A DNA stretch of 42,259 bases from Chloroflexota bacterium. GTDB lineage: Bacteria; Chloroflexota; Anaerolineae; Aggregatilineales; UBA2796. This document shows, one piece after another, positions 5,860 through 14,722 of this stretch; position 1 is the first letter of the stretch, and every line of letters begins with the position of its first letter. The notes under the pieces are model-generated. The model was not told where the DNA came from and did not search any database. It worked only from the letters and a program-made list of their open reading frames with translations. The DNA is taken from assembly GCA_021325095.1 (NCBI GenBank), contig JAJPHV010000135.1, forward strand, positions 1-42,259. Reading direction: 5' to 3'. The position numbers and the translations under genes were made by a program.

Positions 5860-8526
5860 TTATCGCCGCTCAACCTGAAAATGATACCGCCCCGGCGCGA
5901 CCTGTACGATCACCTCGCCAGCCATTTCCCGAATCCCGGTGATACCCTCCACCTGGTCGAGCCGCTGCCCGCTTTCGGTGATCTGGCTGGCGCGTGAGGC
6001 AGGTAGGTGCGCCGTTGCGCGGGTGTTGGGCGGTACGACCACCTCCCAATCAAACCGCCCGTCCTGGATGCGCCAGCGGCTCTCGACCCGCCCGTACAAC
6101 GTATTCAGGCTGGCGCTGGCGTGGGTCAGCTTCCCGCCGGGGCAAGGGCGCAGCAGGCTATGTTTGTAGCCCGGCTCCAGGGTGTCAATCCCACCCACGA
6201 CCCGGTACAGCCAGTCGCCGACGGCCCCGTAGGCGTAGTGGTTGAAGGAGTTCATGTTCGGGTCCTGGAAGCCTTTGTCGTGCCGCCAGCCGTCCCAACG
6301 CTCCCAGATGGTCGTCGCTCCCTGGGTGACGGGGTACAGCCAGGACGGATAAGTCTCCTGGTGCAGCAGTTGGTAGGCAACGTCCGAGCGTCCGAAACGC
6401 GACAGCACATGCAGCAGATAGGGCGTGCCGACAAAACCTGTCGAGAGGTGCATCTTGCGCCGTTCGATGTCCTGCACCAGCGCCTCCACTGCCGCCGGGC
6501 GCAGACTTTCCGGCAGCAGGTCGAAGTGCAGGGCCAGGACGTAGGCCGTCTGCGAGTGGGCGACGAGCAGGCCCTCCGCCGTCACAAAGCGCTGGTTGAA
6601 GGCGCGCCGAATGTCCTCGTATAACTGGCCGTATCTTTCGGCGTCTTCTTTTTTGCCGATCACGCCCGCGATGCGCGAGAGTAACTGTGCGCTGTAGGCA
6701 AAGAAGGCCGTGCCGATCAGGTCGTTGGGTGTCTCGGAGCTGACGGACAGCCAGTCGCCGTGCCCGCACTTCGGATCAGTGCGCGGATCGCAGCGGATCC
6801 GGTTGGGACAGGTCTTGATCAGGTATTCCACAAAGCGCCGCAGCGACGGGTAATGCTCGGCCAGCAGCCGCTCGTCACCATAGCACACGTAGATCGTCCA
6901 GGGGCAGATGATGCCCGCGTCGGCCCAGGCGGGGCCGCTGTCGCCGCCCCGGAAGTCCGGCGCGACGTGCGGGAAATAGCCCGCCTCGCCCTGCCCATCG
7001 GCCAGGTCTTGCTGCCATTTGGTGAAGAAAGCAGCGACGTTCATGTTGAACGCGCCCGTCCGGATGAAAACCTGGGCGTCGCCTGTCCAGCCTGCCCGCT
7101 CATCGCGCTGTGGGCAGTCGGTGGGCACTTCCAGGAAGTTGCCCTTTTGCCCCCAGACGATATTGTGCTGAAGCTGGTTCACCAGCGGATCGGAAGACTC
7201 GAAAGAACCCGTCACGGCCAGGTCGGAATGCAGCACCACGCCCGTGATCGCATTCCGATCCGGCACGCCGGGATAACCGATGACGTCCACGTAGCGAAAG
7301 CCGTGAAAGGTGAAGCGCGGCTCGAAGATTTCCTCGCCATCGCCGCGCAGGGTGTAACAATCGGTCTGGCGGGCCAGCCGCAGATTGTCGGTGTAGAGTG
7401 TGCCGTCGGGGTTGAGCATCTCGGCGTGGCGGATCATGATCGTCGTGCCGCGCGGGCCGCTGACGCGCAGCCGAACCCGCCCGACCATGTTCTGCCCCAG
7501 ATCGAAGACCCAATGCGTACCGGGGTGCATCTGGAAAGGCTTCGGATCGGCGAGGGGCTGTATCTCCTGGATGCGCCGCACGGCCTGACTGCGCATCGCA
7601 ACCAGGGCGATCCCAGGATCGGGGAAGGTTTCAACCGGATGCCAGGCCGAGTCATCGAAGCCAGGCGCGGCCCAGGGGCCGAATTCACGGCGCGCGTCGT
7701 AGCTTTCGCCCATGATCAGGTCGGCCTCAAGGAGTGGGCCGAAGGCCGTCTTCCAGGTGCTATCGGTGGCGATCAGCGCCGTAGAATCATCTTGGAATGT
7801 CACGACCAGTTGAGCCAGCAGCCTGGGGCTATCTCCGTAAAACTGGCGCGGCAGCCAGCCGACGTGTCCGCAATACCAGCCGTCGCCCAGGATCGCGCCG
7901 ATGGCGTTGTCGCCGGAACGCAGCAGGGCCGTTACGTCGTAAACCTGGTACTGTACGCGCTTACGGTAATCCGTCCAGCCCGGCGTAAAGATGTCCTCGC
8001 CGACGCGCCTCTCGTTCAGGTAGATTTCGTACAGGCCGAGCGCCGTGACGTACAGGCGCGCTCTGGCGATCTTGCCAGCCAGAATGAACGGCTTGCGCAG
8101 GAATGGGCACGGGACGGTGCTGCGCGGGCCGCCGACCAGTGAAGCGCCGATCCACTGCGCCTGCCACTCCTGGCGGTGAAGCAGTCCCATCTCCCACCAC
8201 GCGGTGGGACTATAATCGGACACCCCGCCTGCTTCGTCCCAGACTCGAACCTTCCACCATACGCGCTGGCCGGACGTAAGGGGCTGGCCTGCATAGACGA
8301 CGTGAACACTCTGCTCGGACAATACCTGGCCCGTATCCCACAGATCGCCCCTGTCCCGTTCGAGGAGGCCCGGCGAACTGGCCGCGATGACCTGATAGGC
8401 AGTCTGGCGTGCGCCGCGCCGTTCCGATTGCAACTGCCAGCTCAGGCGCGGGTGCAGCACATCAATGCCCAGTGGATCGACGCGGTATTCGCAGACCGGG
8501 TGCACGACTTGCATCGCTTCCGACAT
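5860..8526 (-). CDS. Alpha-L-rhamnosidase (glycoside hydrolase family 78)
   Basis: An 888-aa inverting glycosidase that releases L-rhamnose from pectin fragments, flavonoids or bacterial glycans. The N-terminal beta domains open with the family pattern PLGIDVLHPRLSW. The catalytic (alpha/alpha)6 barrel carries CPQRDERAGWTGDAQ (about residues 470-485), which holds the Asp and the general-acid Glu. The later TTIWERWDGW (near residue 740) holds the general-base Glu. The length is normal for GH78. There is no signal peptide, so it probably acts on imported oligosaccharides. The start is ATG 8526, with AGGGA upstream. It is first in a two-gene unit with the esterase. Confidence 0.95.
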   Translation of the reverse strand: MSEAMQVVHPVCEYRVDPLGIDVLHPRLSWQLQSERRGARQTAYQVIAASSPGLLERDRGDLWDTGQVLSEQSVHVVYAGQPLTSGQRVWWKVRVWDEAGGVSDYSPTAWWEMGLLHRQEWQAQWIGASLVGGPRSTVPCPFLRKPFILAGKIARARLYVTALGLYEIYLNERRVGEDIFTPGWTDYRKRVQYQVYDVTALLRSGDNAIGAILGDGWYCGHVGWLPRQFYGDSPRLLAQLVVTFQDDSTALIATDSTWKTAFGPLLEADLIMGESYDARREFGPWAAPGFDDSAWHPVETFPDPGIALVAMRSQAVRRIQEIQPLADPKPFQMHPGTHWVFDLGQNMVGRVRLRVSGPRGTTIMIRHAEMLNPDGTLYTDNLRLARQTDCYTLRGDGEEIFEPRFTFHGFRYVDVIGYPGVPDRNAITGVVLHSDLAVTGSFESSDPLVNQLQHNIVWGQKGNFLEVPTDCPQRDERAGWTGDAQVFIRTGAFNMNVAAFFTKWQQDLADGQGEAGYFPHVAPDFRGGDSGPAWADAGIICPWTIYVCYGDERLLAEHYPSLRRFVEYLIKTCPNRIRCDPRTDPKCGHGDWLSVSSETPNDLIGTAFFAYSAQLLSRIAGVIGKKEDAERYGQLYEDIRRAFNQRFVTAEGLLVAHSQTAYVLALHFDLLPESLRPAAVEALVQDIERRKMHLSTGFVGTPYLLHVLSRFGRSDVAYQLLHQETYPSWLYPVTQGATTIWERWDGWRHDKGFQDPNMNSFNHYAYGAVGDWLYRVVGGIDTLEPGYKHSLLRPCPGGKLTHASASLNTLYGRVESRWRIQDGRFDWEVVVPPNTRATAHLPASRASQITESGQRLDQVEGITGIREMAGEVIVQVAPGRYHFQVERR

Positions 8527-8616
8527 GGTGGCTTTTCCCTATGAAGGCGGTGATTTGCAGGCAATTTCAGATGCGGCCATTTTCGCGCACTGTGGACAGC
8601 GCTGCAATCGACCTCG

Positions 8617-8658
8617 TTCCCCCTCTCTGCTTGCGGAGAGGGGGACAGGGGGTGAGGT
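8617..8658 (+). repeat. Dispersed palindromic repeat, copy 1
   Basis: CCCCCTCTC (8619-8627) pairs perfectly with GAGAGGGGG (8636-8644); the tail ACAGGGGGTGAGGT follows. It lies in the 151-base gap between the sulfate ATPase gene and the rhamnosidase gene, which otherwise holds nothing recognisable. The other copies are at 13608, 20434, 23538, 30699, 36753 and 39069. Confidence 0.85.
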
Positions 8659-8677
8659 AACTGAACCTGTGGATCGG

Positions 8678-9775
<1,098 letters not shown>

Positions 9776-9785
9776 AACACACCTC

Positions 9786-10598
9786 TCAATCCGCTGCCGT
9801 GTGCGACGGACGCCGCCGGAGCAGGCTCATCACTACCAGGATGCCAATCGACAGCACCCCCAGGGCCACCGACACGCTGTACGCGCCGATGGGGTTGCGG
9901 TCATGCATGGCCCGGAACACGTAAATGGTTGCCGTTTCGGTGTAGCGCTCGATGGCGCCACCCGCGACGGCCACCGCGCCGAACTCGCCCACCGAACGCG
10001 CAAAGGTCAGCACCATGCCGTACAGAAGGCCATGCCAGATTTGCGGGACGACGACGCGCCGGAAGGTCGTCCAGCGGTTGGCGCCCAACGTGTAGGCCGC
10101 GTTTTCCTGTTCGAGCGTGAGTTCGGCCAGCACCGGTTGAATCTCGCGCGTGACGAATGGCAGCGAGACAAAGACGGTTGCCAGCAGCATGGCAGGCCAG
10201 GCGAAGGCGATCTGCACGACAGTCGGCGCAAACCAGCCTTCACGGCCAAACATCAGGATCAGCGCATAGCCAACGATGACGGGCGAAAAGACGAAGGGCG
10301 CATCAACCAGCGCATCGACGAGCCGCTTGCCAGGGAAGTTGTGCCGCACCAGCACCCAGGCCAGGACTGTGCCCGCAAGGGTATTAATCAGCATCGCGCC
10401 CAGCGCCAGCAAGAAGGTCATCCGGAAGGCCAAGAGCACATCCGGCAAAAGCAAGGCGTTGATCACCTTGCCCACGCCGCCTGCGAACGCGCTGCTGACG
10501 ATGGCGGCCATCGGCGCAAGGAGCAGCACCGCCGCGTAGACCAGCACAGCGGCCAGCAGAATCAGCGGCAGCGGGCCGCGCAGTTCACGTTCGCGCAT
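9786..10598 (-). CDS. cysW: Sulfate ABC transporter permease CysW
   Basis: A 270-aa inner-membrane permease with six hydrophobic segments. The EAA loop reads ENAAYTLGANRWTTFRRVVVPQI (about residues 163-185), the docking helix for the ATPase. RSVGEFGAVAVAGG just after it is the CysW/CysT signature. Its start lies inside the end of cysT (14-base overlap), indicating translational coupling; cysA follows ten bases later. It forms the membrane heterodimer with CysT. Confidence 0.92.
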   Translation of the reverse strand: MRERELRGPLPLILLAAVLVYAAVLLLAPMAAIVSSAFAGGVGKVINALLLPDVLLAFRMTFLLALGAMLINTLAGTVLAWVLVRHNFPGKRLVDALVDAPFVFSPVIVGYALILMFGREGWFAPTVVQIAFAWPAMLLATVFVSLPFVTREIQPVLAELTLEQENAAYTLGANRWTTFRRVVVPQIWHGLLYGMVLTFARSVGEFGAVAVAGGAIERYTETATIYVFRAMHDRNPIGAYSVSVALGVLSIGILVVMSLLRRRPSHTAAD

Positions 10599-11451
10599 CG
10601 CGCCTCCGCAGGAAGAAATCGACGGACAGGGTGATGGTGAAAGCCAGGAACAACAATACGACGGAGACGCCGCTGGCGGCCTGGGTGCTGCCGGATTCGA
10701 TCTGCCCGTAGATATAGACCGCGGCGGTCTGCGAACGCATGGGAATATTGCCCGCCACCACGATCACCGAGCCGAATTCGCCCATGGCGCGGGCGAAACT
10801 GAGCAGGCCGCCCGTGATGATGGCCGGACGGATCGTAGGGAAGATGACCCGGCGAAACGTCGTCCAGGGCGACGCGCCGAGCGTGTGGGCCGCTTCCTGC
10901 TGATTGGCCTCCATTTGCATCAGCACTGGCTGTACGGTTCGGATGACGAAGGGGTAGCTGATGAACAGCAACGCCAGCACGATGCCGGGCGGCGCAAACA
11001 CGATAGGGAAGCCCAGCCGCTTCTCGAAGAAGCCACCGATAGCCGTCTGCGGGCCGTACAGCAGCACCAGCATCACACCGGTGACCAGCGATGGGATGGC
11101 GAACGGCAGGTCGATCAACATGTTGAACAGTGCCTTGCCGGGGAACCTGTAGCTGACCAGCATGTAGGCGGTCAGCGTGCCCATGATCGTATTGATGACG
11201 GCCATGACCGCTGCTGTCCAGATCGTCAGGCCGATGGCGCTGAGAGCGGCAGGCTTCGTCACGCTGGAAACAAACGTCGCCAGCCCATCCCGGAAGCCCT
11301 GTACGCTGATCACGACCAGCGGCACGACGATAAACAGGCCGAGGTAGCTGAACGCGGCCAGCCGAAGTCCCCAGCTTCCCCATCTGCCAGAGCGAGGGCC
11401 GCGTGGCGCAGCAATGGCGTTCATTGAGCCAACGTTCGGGAACGCAGTCAT
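10585..11451 (-). CDS. cysT: Sulfate ABC transporter permease CysT
   Basis: A 288-aa permease subunit with six hydrophobic segments after a polar N-terminus of about 25 residues. The EAA loop is EAAHTLGASPWTTFRRVIFPT, followed by RAMGEFGSVIVVAGN, the sulfate permease signature. No clear ribosome-binding site precedes ATG 11451; a second Met at residue 10 (MNAIAAP) is an alternative start. It is separated from the sat/small-ORF end by about 150 bases that hold a hairpin. No periplasmic sulfate-binding protein gene accompanies the transporter in this window. Confidence 0.92.
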   Translation of the reverse strand: MTAFPNVGSMNAIAAPRGPRSGRWGSWGLRLAAFSYLGLFIVVPLVVISVQGFRDGLATFVSSVTKPAALSAIGLTIWTAAVMAVINTIMGTLTAYMLVSYRFPGKALFNMLIDLPFAIPSLVTGVMLVLLYGPQTAIGGFFEKRLGFPIVFAPPGIVLALLFISYPFVIRTVQPVLMQMEANQQEAAHTLGASPWTTFRRVIFPTIRPAIITGGLLSFARAMGEFGSVIVVAGNIPMRSQTAAVYIYGQIESGSTQAASGVSVVLLFLAFTITLSVDFFLRRRDART

Positions 11452-11537
11452 AACTTGCCAGTGCCCCGAATAGCTGTCACCTGTCGTCTCACCCGTTGTT
11501 TACCTCAACCTCAAGCCATTGCCAATAGGACGGAGGG

Positions 11538-11562
11538 GCCAGCGGGTGAAGCCCAACCTGGC
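11538..11562. other. Nested hairpin between small ORF and cysT
   Basis: GCCAG (11538-11542) pairs with CTGGC (11558-11562), and GGG/CCC pair inside it with a TGAAG loop. It lies in the 148-base gap upstream of cysT. It has no T tail, so it may be an mRNA-processing or stabilising element rather than a terminator. It does not match the SAM-I consensus. Confidence 0.35.
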
Positions 11563-11599
11563 TTACCCTTGATAGCGATCCCCATCTTGTCCGCTGCCA

Positions 11600-11770
11600 C
11601 TATCCCCAAACACATCGCATCGGCAAGGGCAGCCGCGCATATCCCGTGTTTATAGCGTAACGCAAGATCGTCCCTGCTGCGCCGAAACTCAGCAAACTCT
11701 CAGGCGCAGCGCCCTCAAACGCGGCAGAACGCTCTCCGAAAGTCGGTTTACTCTCATCCTTACCTATCAT
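11600..11770 (-). CDS. Possible 56-aa protein coupled to sat
   Basis: An open frame starting MIGKDESKPTFGERSAAF. Its ATG overlaps the sat stop codon as ATGA, the arrangement used for translational re-initiation. The product is 56 aa, with a weakly hydrophobic stretch (ESLLSFGAAGTILRYAI) and no known motif. Overlap geometry is the only positive evidence; the frame could be fortuitous. It would be the fourth gene of the sulfate operon. Confidence 0.3.
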   Translation of the reverse strand: MIGKDESKPTFGERSAAFEGAAPESLLSFGAAGTILRYAINTGYARLPLPMRCVWG

Positions 11771-12972
11771 GCGCCTTCGGCAACCCGCCGCTGCACCCCG
11801 GCCATCAGGATGCGGCTGACTTCGGGCCGGGTGAACTCGACGGGCAGCATCTCGCCCCGTGCCAGCAGTTCCCGCACCTGCGTGCCGCTCAGGATGAGGT
11901 GATCGGCTTTGTCGTGCGGGCAGGTCTTGGAACTGACCACTGCGCCGCACTTACGGCAGTAGAAGGTGTGCTCGAAAAACAGCGGGATGATGCCGATTTC
12001 CTGTGAGGTAAACTCGTCGAAAATCAGATGGGCGTCATACGTGCCGTAATATTTGCCGACCCCGGCATGGTCGCGCCCGACGATAAAATGCGTGCAGCCA
12101 AAGTTCTTGCGGGCGATGGCGTGGAAGACGGCCTCACGCGGGCCAGCGTAGCGCATGGCTGCCGGGAATACGCCGAGCAGCACCCTGGATGCGGGATAGT
12201 AAGCCGCAAGGATGGCTTTATAGCTTTCGACGCGGGTGACGGCGGGCACGTCGTCCGCTTTGGTCTCGCCCACCAGTGGGTGCAGAAGCAGGCCGTCCAC
12301 AATTTCGAGTGCCGTCTTCTGGATGTACTCGTGGGCGCGGTGGATGGGGTTGCGCGTCTGGAAACCGACGATGCGCCGCCAGCCACGCTCCACAAACAGG
12401 CTGCGGGTTTGCTCGGGTGTGTAGCGCAGGTCGGCAAACTCGTGTTGTGCGCGATACGGCCACTCGATCAGCCAGATCGGTCCGCCAAGCAGGACTTCGC
12501 CCTGGCGGTACAGCCGCGCCACGCCGGGGTGCGCCGTCTCCGTTGTGCGGAAGACGTGCTGCGCTTCGACTTCGCGGTTGTACTCGTACTTGTCGTGCAC
12601 CTCGAGGATCGCCAGCCTGCGCTCGCCGTCCTCACGTCGTTCGACCAGCGCCACTTCCTGCCCGACGCGAATCCGGCTGGCCTGTTCGGTGCTGACGGCC
12701 AGCGTCACGGGGATCGTCCAGGGCAGGCCATTCGCCAGCCGCATGTGGTGAACCACCGACTCGTAATCGGCGCGCTCCATGTAGCCGGTCAGCGGGCTGA
12801 GGCTGCCCCCGGCGATCATCTCCAGGTCAGCCAGGTTGAGATCGTTCAGGATAATTGCTTCGAGGTGCGCTGCGCGTTCAGCAGCTTCCTCGCGTGCCTC
12901 CCCGGTCAGGACACGGTTGATCAACGTGCCGCCGTGGGGGGGGATGAGGTTGACAATCTTGGGGGTTGGCAT
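11767..12972 (-). CDS. sat: Sulfate adenylyltransferase (ATP sulfurylase)
   Basis: A 401-aa homo-oligomeric enzyme making adenosine 5'-phosphosulfate (APS) and pyrophosphate from ATP and sulfate, the first step of sulfate assimilation. A PUA-like N-terminal domain (SLSPLTGYM) precedes the catalytic domain. QTRNPIHRAHE (205-215) is the nucleotide/sulfate-binding QxRN...HxxH motif, and GRDHAG (near 298) is the second phosphate-binding motif. Cys339 and Cys342 (CRKC) with SSKTCPHD form a zinc-binding site found in many bacterial Sat enzymes. There is no fused APS kinase; CysC is encoded separately 15 bases upstream. Confidence 0.95.
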   Translation of the reverse strand: MPTPKIVNLIPPHGGTLINRVLTGEAREEAAERAAHLEAIILNDLNLADLEMIAGGSLSPLTGYMERADYESVVHHMRLANGLPWTIPVTLAVSTEQASRIRVGQEVALVERREDGERRLAILEVHDKYEYNREVEAQHVFRTTETAHPGVARLYRQGEVLLGGPIWLIEWPYRAQHEFADLRYTPEQTRSLFVERGWRRIVGFQTRNPIHRAHEYIQKTALEIVDGLLLHPLVGETKADDVPAVTRVESYKAILAAYYPASRVLLGVFPAAMRYAGPREAVFHAIARKNFGCTHFIVGRDHAGVGKYYGTYDAHLIFDEFTSQEIGIIPLFFEHTFYCRKCGAVVSSKTCPHDKADHLILSGTQVRELLARGEMLPVEFTRPEVSRILMAGVQRRVAEGA

Positions 12973-12987
12973 GAATTCTCCTTGTGC

Positions 12988-13572
12988 TCAGGCCGATTGC
13001 GCCACCGGGATAAGGGCGCGGGTTTCCAGATAGTTGAGGATTTTCGCGGCGCTTTCCGCGACGGTCTCCCGATCCGTATAGACGACGACCTCCGGCGATT
13101 CGGGTTCCTCGTAGGGATCGTTGACCCCGGTGAAGTCCTTGATCTGCCCGGCAAAGGCTTTGGCATACATGCCTTTTACGTCGCGGGCGGCACAGGTCGC
13201 CAGCGGGGCATTGACGAAGACTTCGATGAAATTGGTGGTTTCCCGCCGTGCTCGGGCGCGCGCCTCACGGTAGGGCGAGATAAAGGACGCAATGACCGCA
13301 ACGCCATTGCGGGACAGCAGCTTGGCGACGAAGGTGACACGCTCGATGTTCTTATCACGGTCTTCCTTGCTGAAACCAAGATCGCGGGTCAATCCCTCGC
13401 GCACCACGTCGCCGTCCAGCCGCTCGACGCGCAGCCCGCGCGCCAGCAGTTGGGCTTCGAGCGCCAGCGCCAGCGTTGTCTTCCCCGCCCCAGATAGCCC
13501 TGTGAGCCACAGCGTAAATCCTTCGGTTGAGTAGGCCACTTCTCTCTCGATCTCCTGTTGAACGATTTGCAT
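12988..13572 (-). CDS. cysC: Adenylylsulfate kinase
   Basis: A 194-aa cytoplasmic kinase phosphorylating APS to PAPS. The P-loop is GLSGAGKTT (25-33), followed by the family motifs LDGDVVREGL, RDLGFSKEDRDKNIERV, SFISPYR, FIEVFVNAPL and GVNDPYEEPE, all in normal order. It lies directly upstream of sat and downstream of cysH in the same transcription unit. The 112-base gap to cysH contains a dispersed palindromic repeat (13608-13643) that might partly attenuate read-through. Confidence 0.95.
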   Translation of the reverse strand: MQIVQQEIEREVAYSTEGFTLWLTGLSGAGKTTLALALEAQLLARGLRVERLDGDVVREGLTRDLGFSKEDRDKNIERVTFVAKLLSRNGVAVIASFISPYREARARARRETTNFIEVFVNAPLATCAARDVKGMYAKAFAGQIKDFTGVNDPYEEPESPEVVVYTDRETVAESAAKILNYLETRALIPVAQSA

Positions 13573-13607
13573 GACCGGTTTATTGCCCTCGCATTACATG
13601 CCATCAT

Positions 13608-13643
13608 CTCCCCTCTCTGCGTGCGGAGAGAGGGGGATGAGGT
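13608..13643 (+). repeat. Dispersed palindromic repeat, copy 2
   Basis: CCCCTCTCTGC (13610-13620) and the following GAGAGAGGGGG form the stem; the tail ATGAGGT is shortened compared with other copies. It lies between cysH and cysC inside the sulfate operon. Confidence 0.75.
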
Positions 13644-13684
13644 TCTGATAACAGTTTACCTCGCCTGGCCTGCTCGGAGTGCGG

Positions 13685-14404
13685 TCAAGTCGGATCGGCT
13701 ACATGCAGGCCGCACTCCGTCTTAGCGCGATTGGCCCATCGCCCGGCTCGCCTGTCCTGCGCCTCCGGATCGACGGGATGCGTGCAGGGGTAGCAGCCGA
13801 TACTGGGATAGTTCTGATCGTGCAGGCTGTTATAAGGCAATTCGTAGGTGTGAATATAGGTCCAGATCATCTCCTCCGTCCAGGTGGCGAATGGCGACAA
13901 CTTAACTTTCTGGTATTTCCTGTCCCAGCCGATGATGGGTACCGCAGCGCGCTGCCTGGATTGGTCGCGGCGCAGCCCGGCGATCCAGGCGTCGTAGCCG
14001 ACCAGTACCTTGTCGAGCGGGATCGTCTTGCGCAGAGTGCAGCACCGATCCGGGTCGCGTTCCCACAGCGCCGGGCCATAAGTGGCGGCCTGCTCTTCGA
14101 CGGTCTGGGCGGGCCGGATGCGCACCAGATTCAAGTTAAAGCGCTGTTCAAGCGCATCCATCAGTGCGTAGGTTTCCGGGAACAGCAGGCCCGTATCCAG
14201 CGTCAGAACGGTGGGGCGCGGCACGAATTCGCTCAACATGTGCAGCGTGACGATTCCGGTGGGCTGGAAGCTGGTTACGACGGCCAGACCGCTGTCGAAG
14301 GTATCAACAGCCCAGCGCAGGATATCCTGCGGGTAAGCGGCCTCGAATTCCTCATTCAGGCGCTGCAATTCATCCTGCTGCCAGATTTGCGTTTCGTTTA
14401 GCAA
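13685..14404 (-). CDS. cysH: Phosphoadenylyl/adenylyl-sulfate reductase
   Basis: A 239-aa thioredoxin- or glutathione-dependent reductase turning activated sulfate into sulfite. The N-terminal PP-loop region (LAVVTSFQPTGIVTLHML, then VLTLDTGLLFPETY) binds the nucleotide. Cys121-Cys122 (RCCTLRK) and Cys204/Cys207 (CYPC) form the four-Cys [4Fe-4S] site typical of APS-type reductases. The C-terminal ECGLH carries the catalytic Cys. A clustered enzyme of this type beside cysC suggests either dual APS/PAPS use, as in some Bacillus enzymes, or two parallel routes. First structural gene of the operon, directly behind two tandem leader-peptide attenuators. Confidence 0.93.
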   Translation of the reverse strand: MLNETQIWQQDELQRLNEEFEAAYPQDILRWAVDTFDSGLAVVTSFQPTGIVTLHMLSEFVPRPTVLTLDTGLLFPETYALMDALEQRFNLNLVRIRPAQTVEEQAATYGPALWERDPDRCCTLRKTIPLDKVLVGYDAWIAGLRRDQSRQRAAVPIIGWDRKYQKVKLSPFATWTEEMIWTYIHTYELPYNSLHDQNYPSIGCYPCTHPVDPEAQDRRAGRWANRAKTECGLHVADPT

Positions 14405-14444
14405 CCTGTTCCTCCTGTCCGACCACTGTTATGGAGCTTTTCAC

Positions 14445-14474
14445 AAAAAAGCCCCGGTGTGATCCGGGGCTTTT
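14445..14474 (-). terminator. Proximal intrinsic terminator (attenuator 2)
   Basis: On the minus strand AAAAGCCCCGG pairs with CCGGGGCTTTT (stem of 11 pairs including the A/T extension), ending in six Ts at 14450-14445. It lies 40 bases upstream of cysH and 46 bases after the leader peptide stop. It is almost identical to the distal copy at 14623-14652. Confidence 0.85.
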
Positions 14475-14520
14475 GCATTCTCGAGACGCTGTGAGGCGCG
14501 GTTAGCAAACTCCGTCCGTA

Positions 14521-14550
14521 TCACCGGGATGGCGTGGTGACGCAACACAT
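14521..14550 (-). CDS. Cys-Cys leader peptide, proximal (MCCVTTPSR)
   Basis: A nine-codon frame ATG-TGT-TGC...TGA encoding MCCVTTPSR, with two Cys codons at positions 2-3. It lies upstream of an intrinsic terminator and then cysH. The 16 bases around the start and Cys codons are identical to the distal leader. No Shine-Dalgarno sequence is visible. As in amino-acid attenuators and actinobacterial cysteine-responsive upstream ORFs, ribosome stalling at Cys codons would report Cys-tRNA supply. Too short to support by composition; the duplication is the evidence. Confidence 0.65.
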   Translation of the reverse strand: MCCVTTPSR

Positions 14551-14622
14551 ACAACAACAAGCACCAACGAGTTTACTGCGCGATCCGCTTACGGATTTCA
14601 TCGGATTGATCATCCTCTCAAC

Positions 14623-14652
14623 AAAAAAGCCCCGGTGTGATCCGGGGCTTTT
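14623..14652 (-). terminator. Distal intrinsic terminator (attenuator 1)
   Basis: Same hairpin as the proximal terminator: GCCCCGG/CCGGGGC extended by A/T pairs, with six Ts on the minus strand at 14628-14623. A 34-base block containing it (14621-14654) is identical to 14443-14476. It lies 22 bases beyond the stop codon of the distal leader peptide. Confidence 0.85.
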
Positions 14653-14674
14653 GCCATTCCTGACTCAGTCGTGC

Positions 14675-14722
14675 CTAGCAAAGTCCAGCCGAACCACGCG
14701 GTGTGGCAGTATCGCAACACAT
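14675..14722 (-). CDS. Cys-Cys leader peptide, distal (MCCDTATPRGSAGLC)
   Basis: A 15-codon frame from ATG 14722 to TAG 14675-14677, encoding MCCDTATPRGSAGLC. Three of 15 codons are Cys: positions 2, 3 and the last before the stop. It begins with the same 16-base block as the proximal leader. The final UUUGCUAG would be covered by a ribosome terminating there, leaving the downstream terminator free to form. Stalling at codons 2-3 would instead expose UUUGC to pair with GCAAA beside the terminator. No Shine-Dalgarno sequence is visible. Confidence 0.7.
   Translation of the reverse strand: MCCDTATPRGSAGLC

Larger units (their letters stand above)
14443..14556 (-). promoter_or_regulatory. Cysteine attenuator module, proximal copy
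   Basis: The module consists of the leader start block (14541-14556), the segment TTTGCTA (minus strand, 14509-14503) and the terminator block (14443-14476). TTTGC can pair with GCAAA on the 5' flank of the terminator, offering an alternative fold. The blocks at both ends are identical in the distal module, while the sequence between has diverged. The mechanism is inferred. Confidence 0.6.

Noticed and set aside
6760..8142. 460-codon plus-strand frame opposite the rhamnosidase gene
   Set aside because: It is a shadow of the GH78 gene, with no family motif and low-complexity composition.
11521..11590. Possible SAM-type riboswitch upstream of cysT
   Set aside because: GGCCAGCGGGTGAAGCCC is only superficially like the SAM-I core; the expected P1 and flanking motifs are missing and it lies on the opposite strand to the genes.
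12028..13497. Long plus-strand open frame (489 codons) opposite sat and cysC
   Set aside because: It is antisense to two genes with unmistakable family motifs. The frame stays open only because of GC-rich codon composition.
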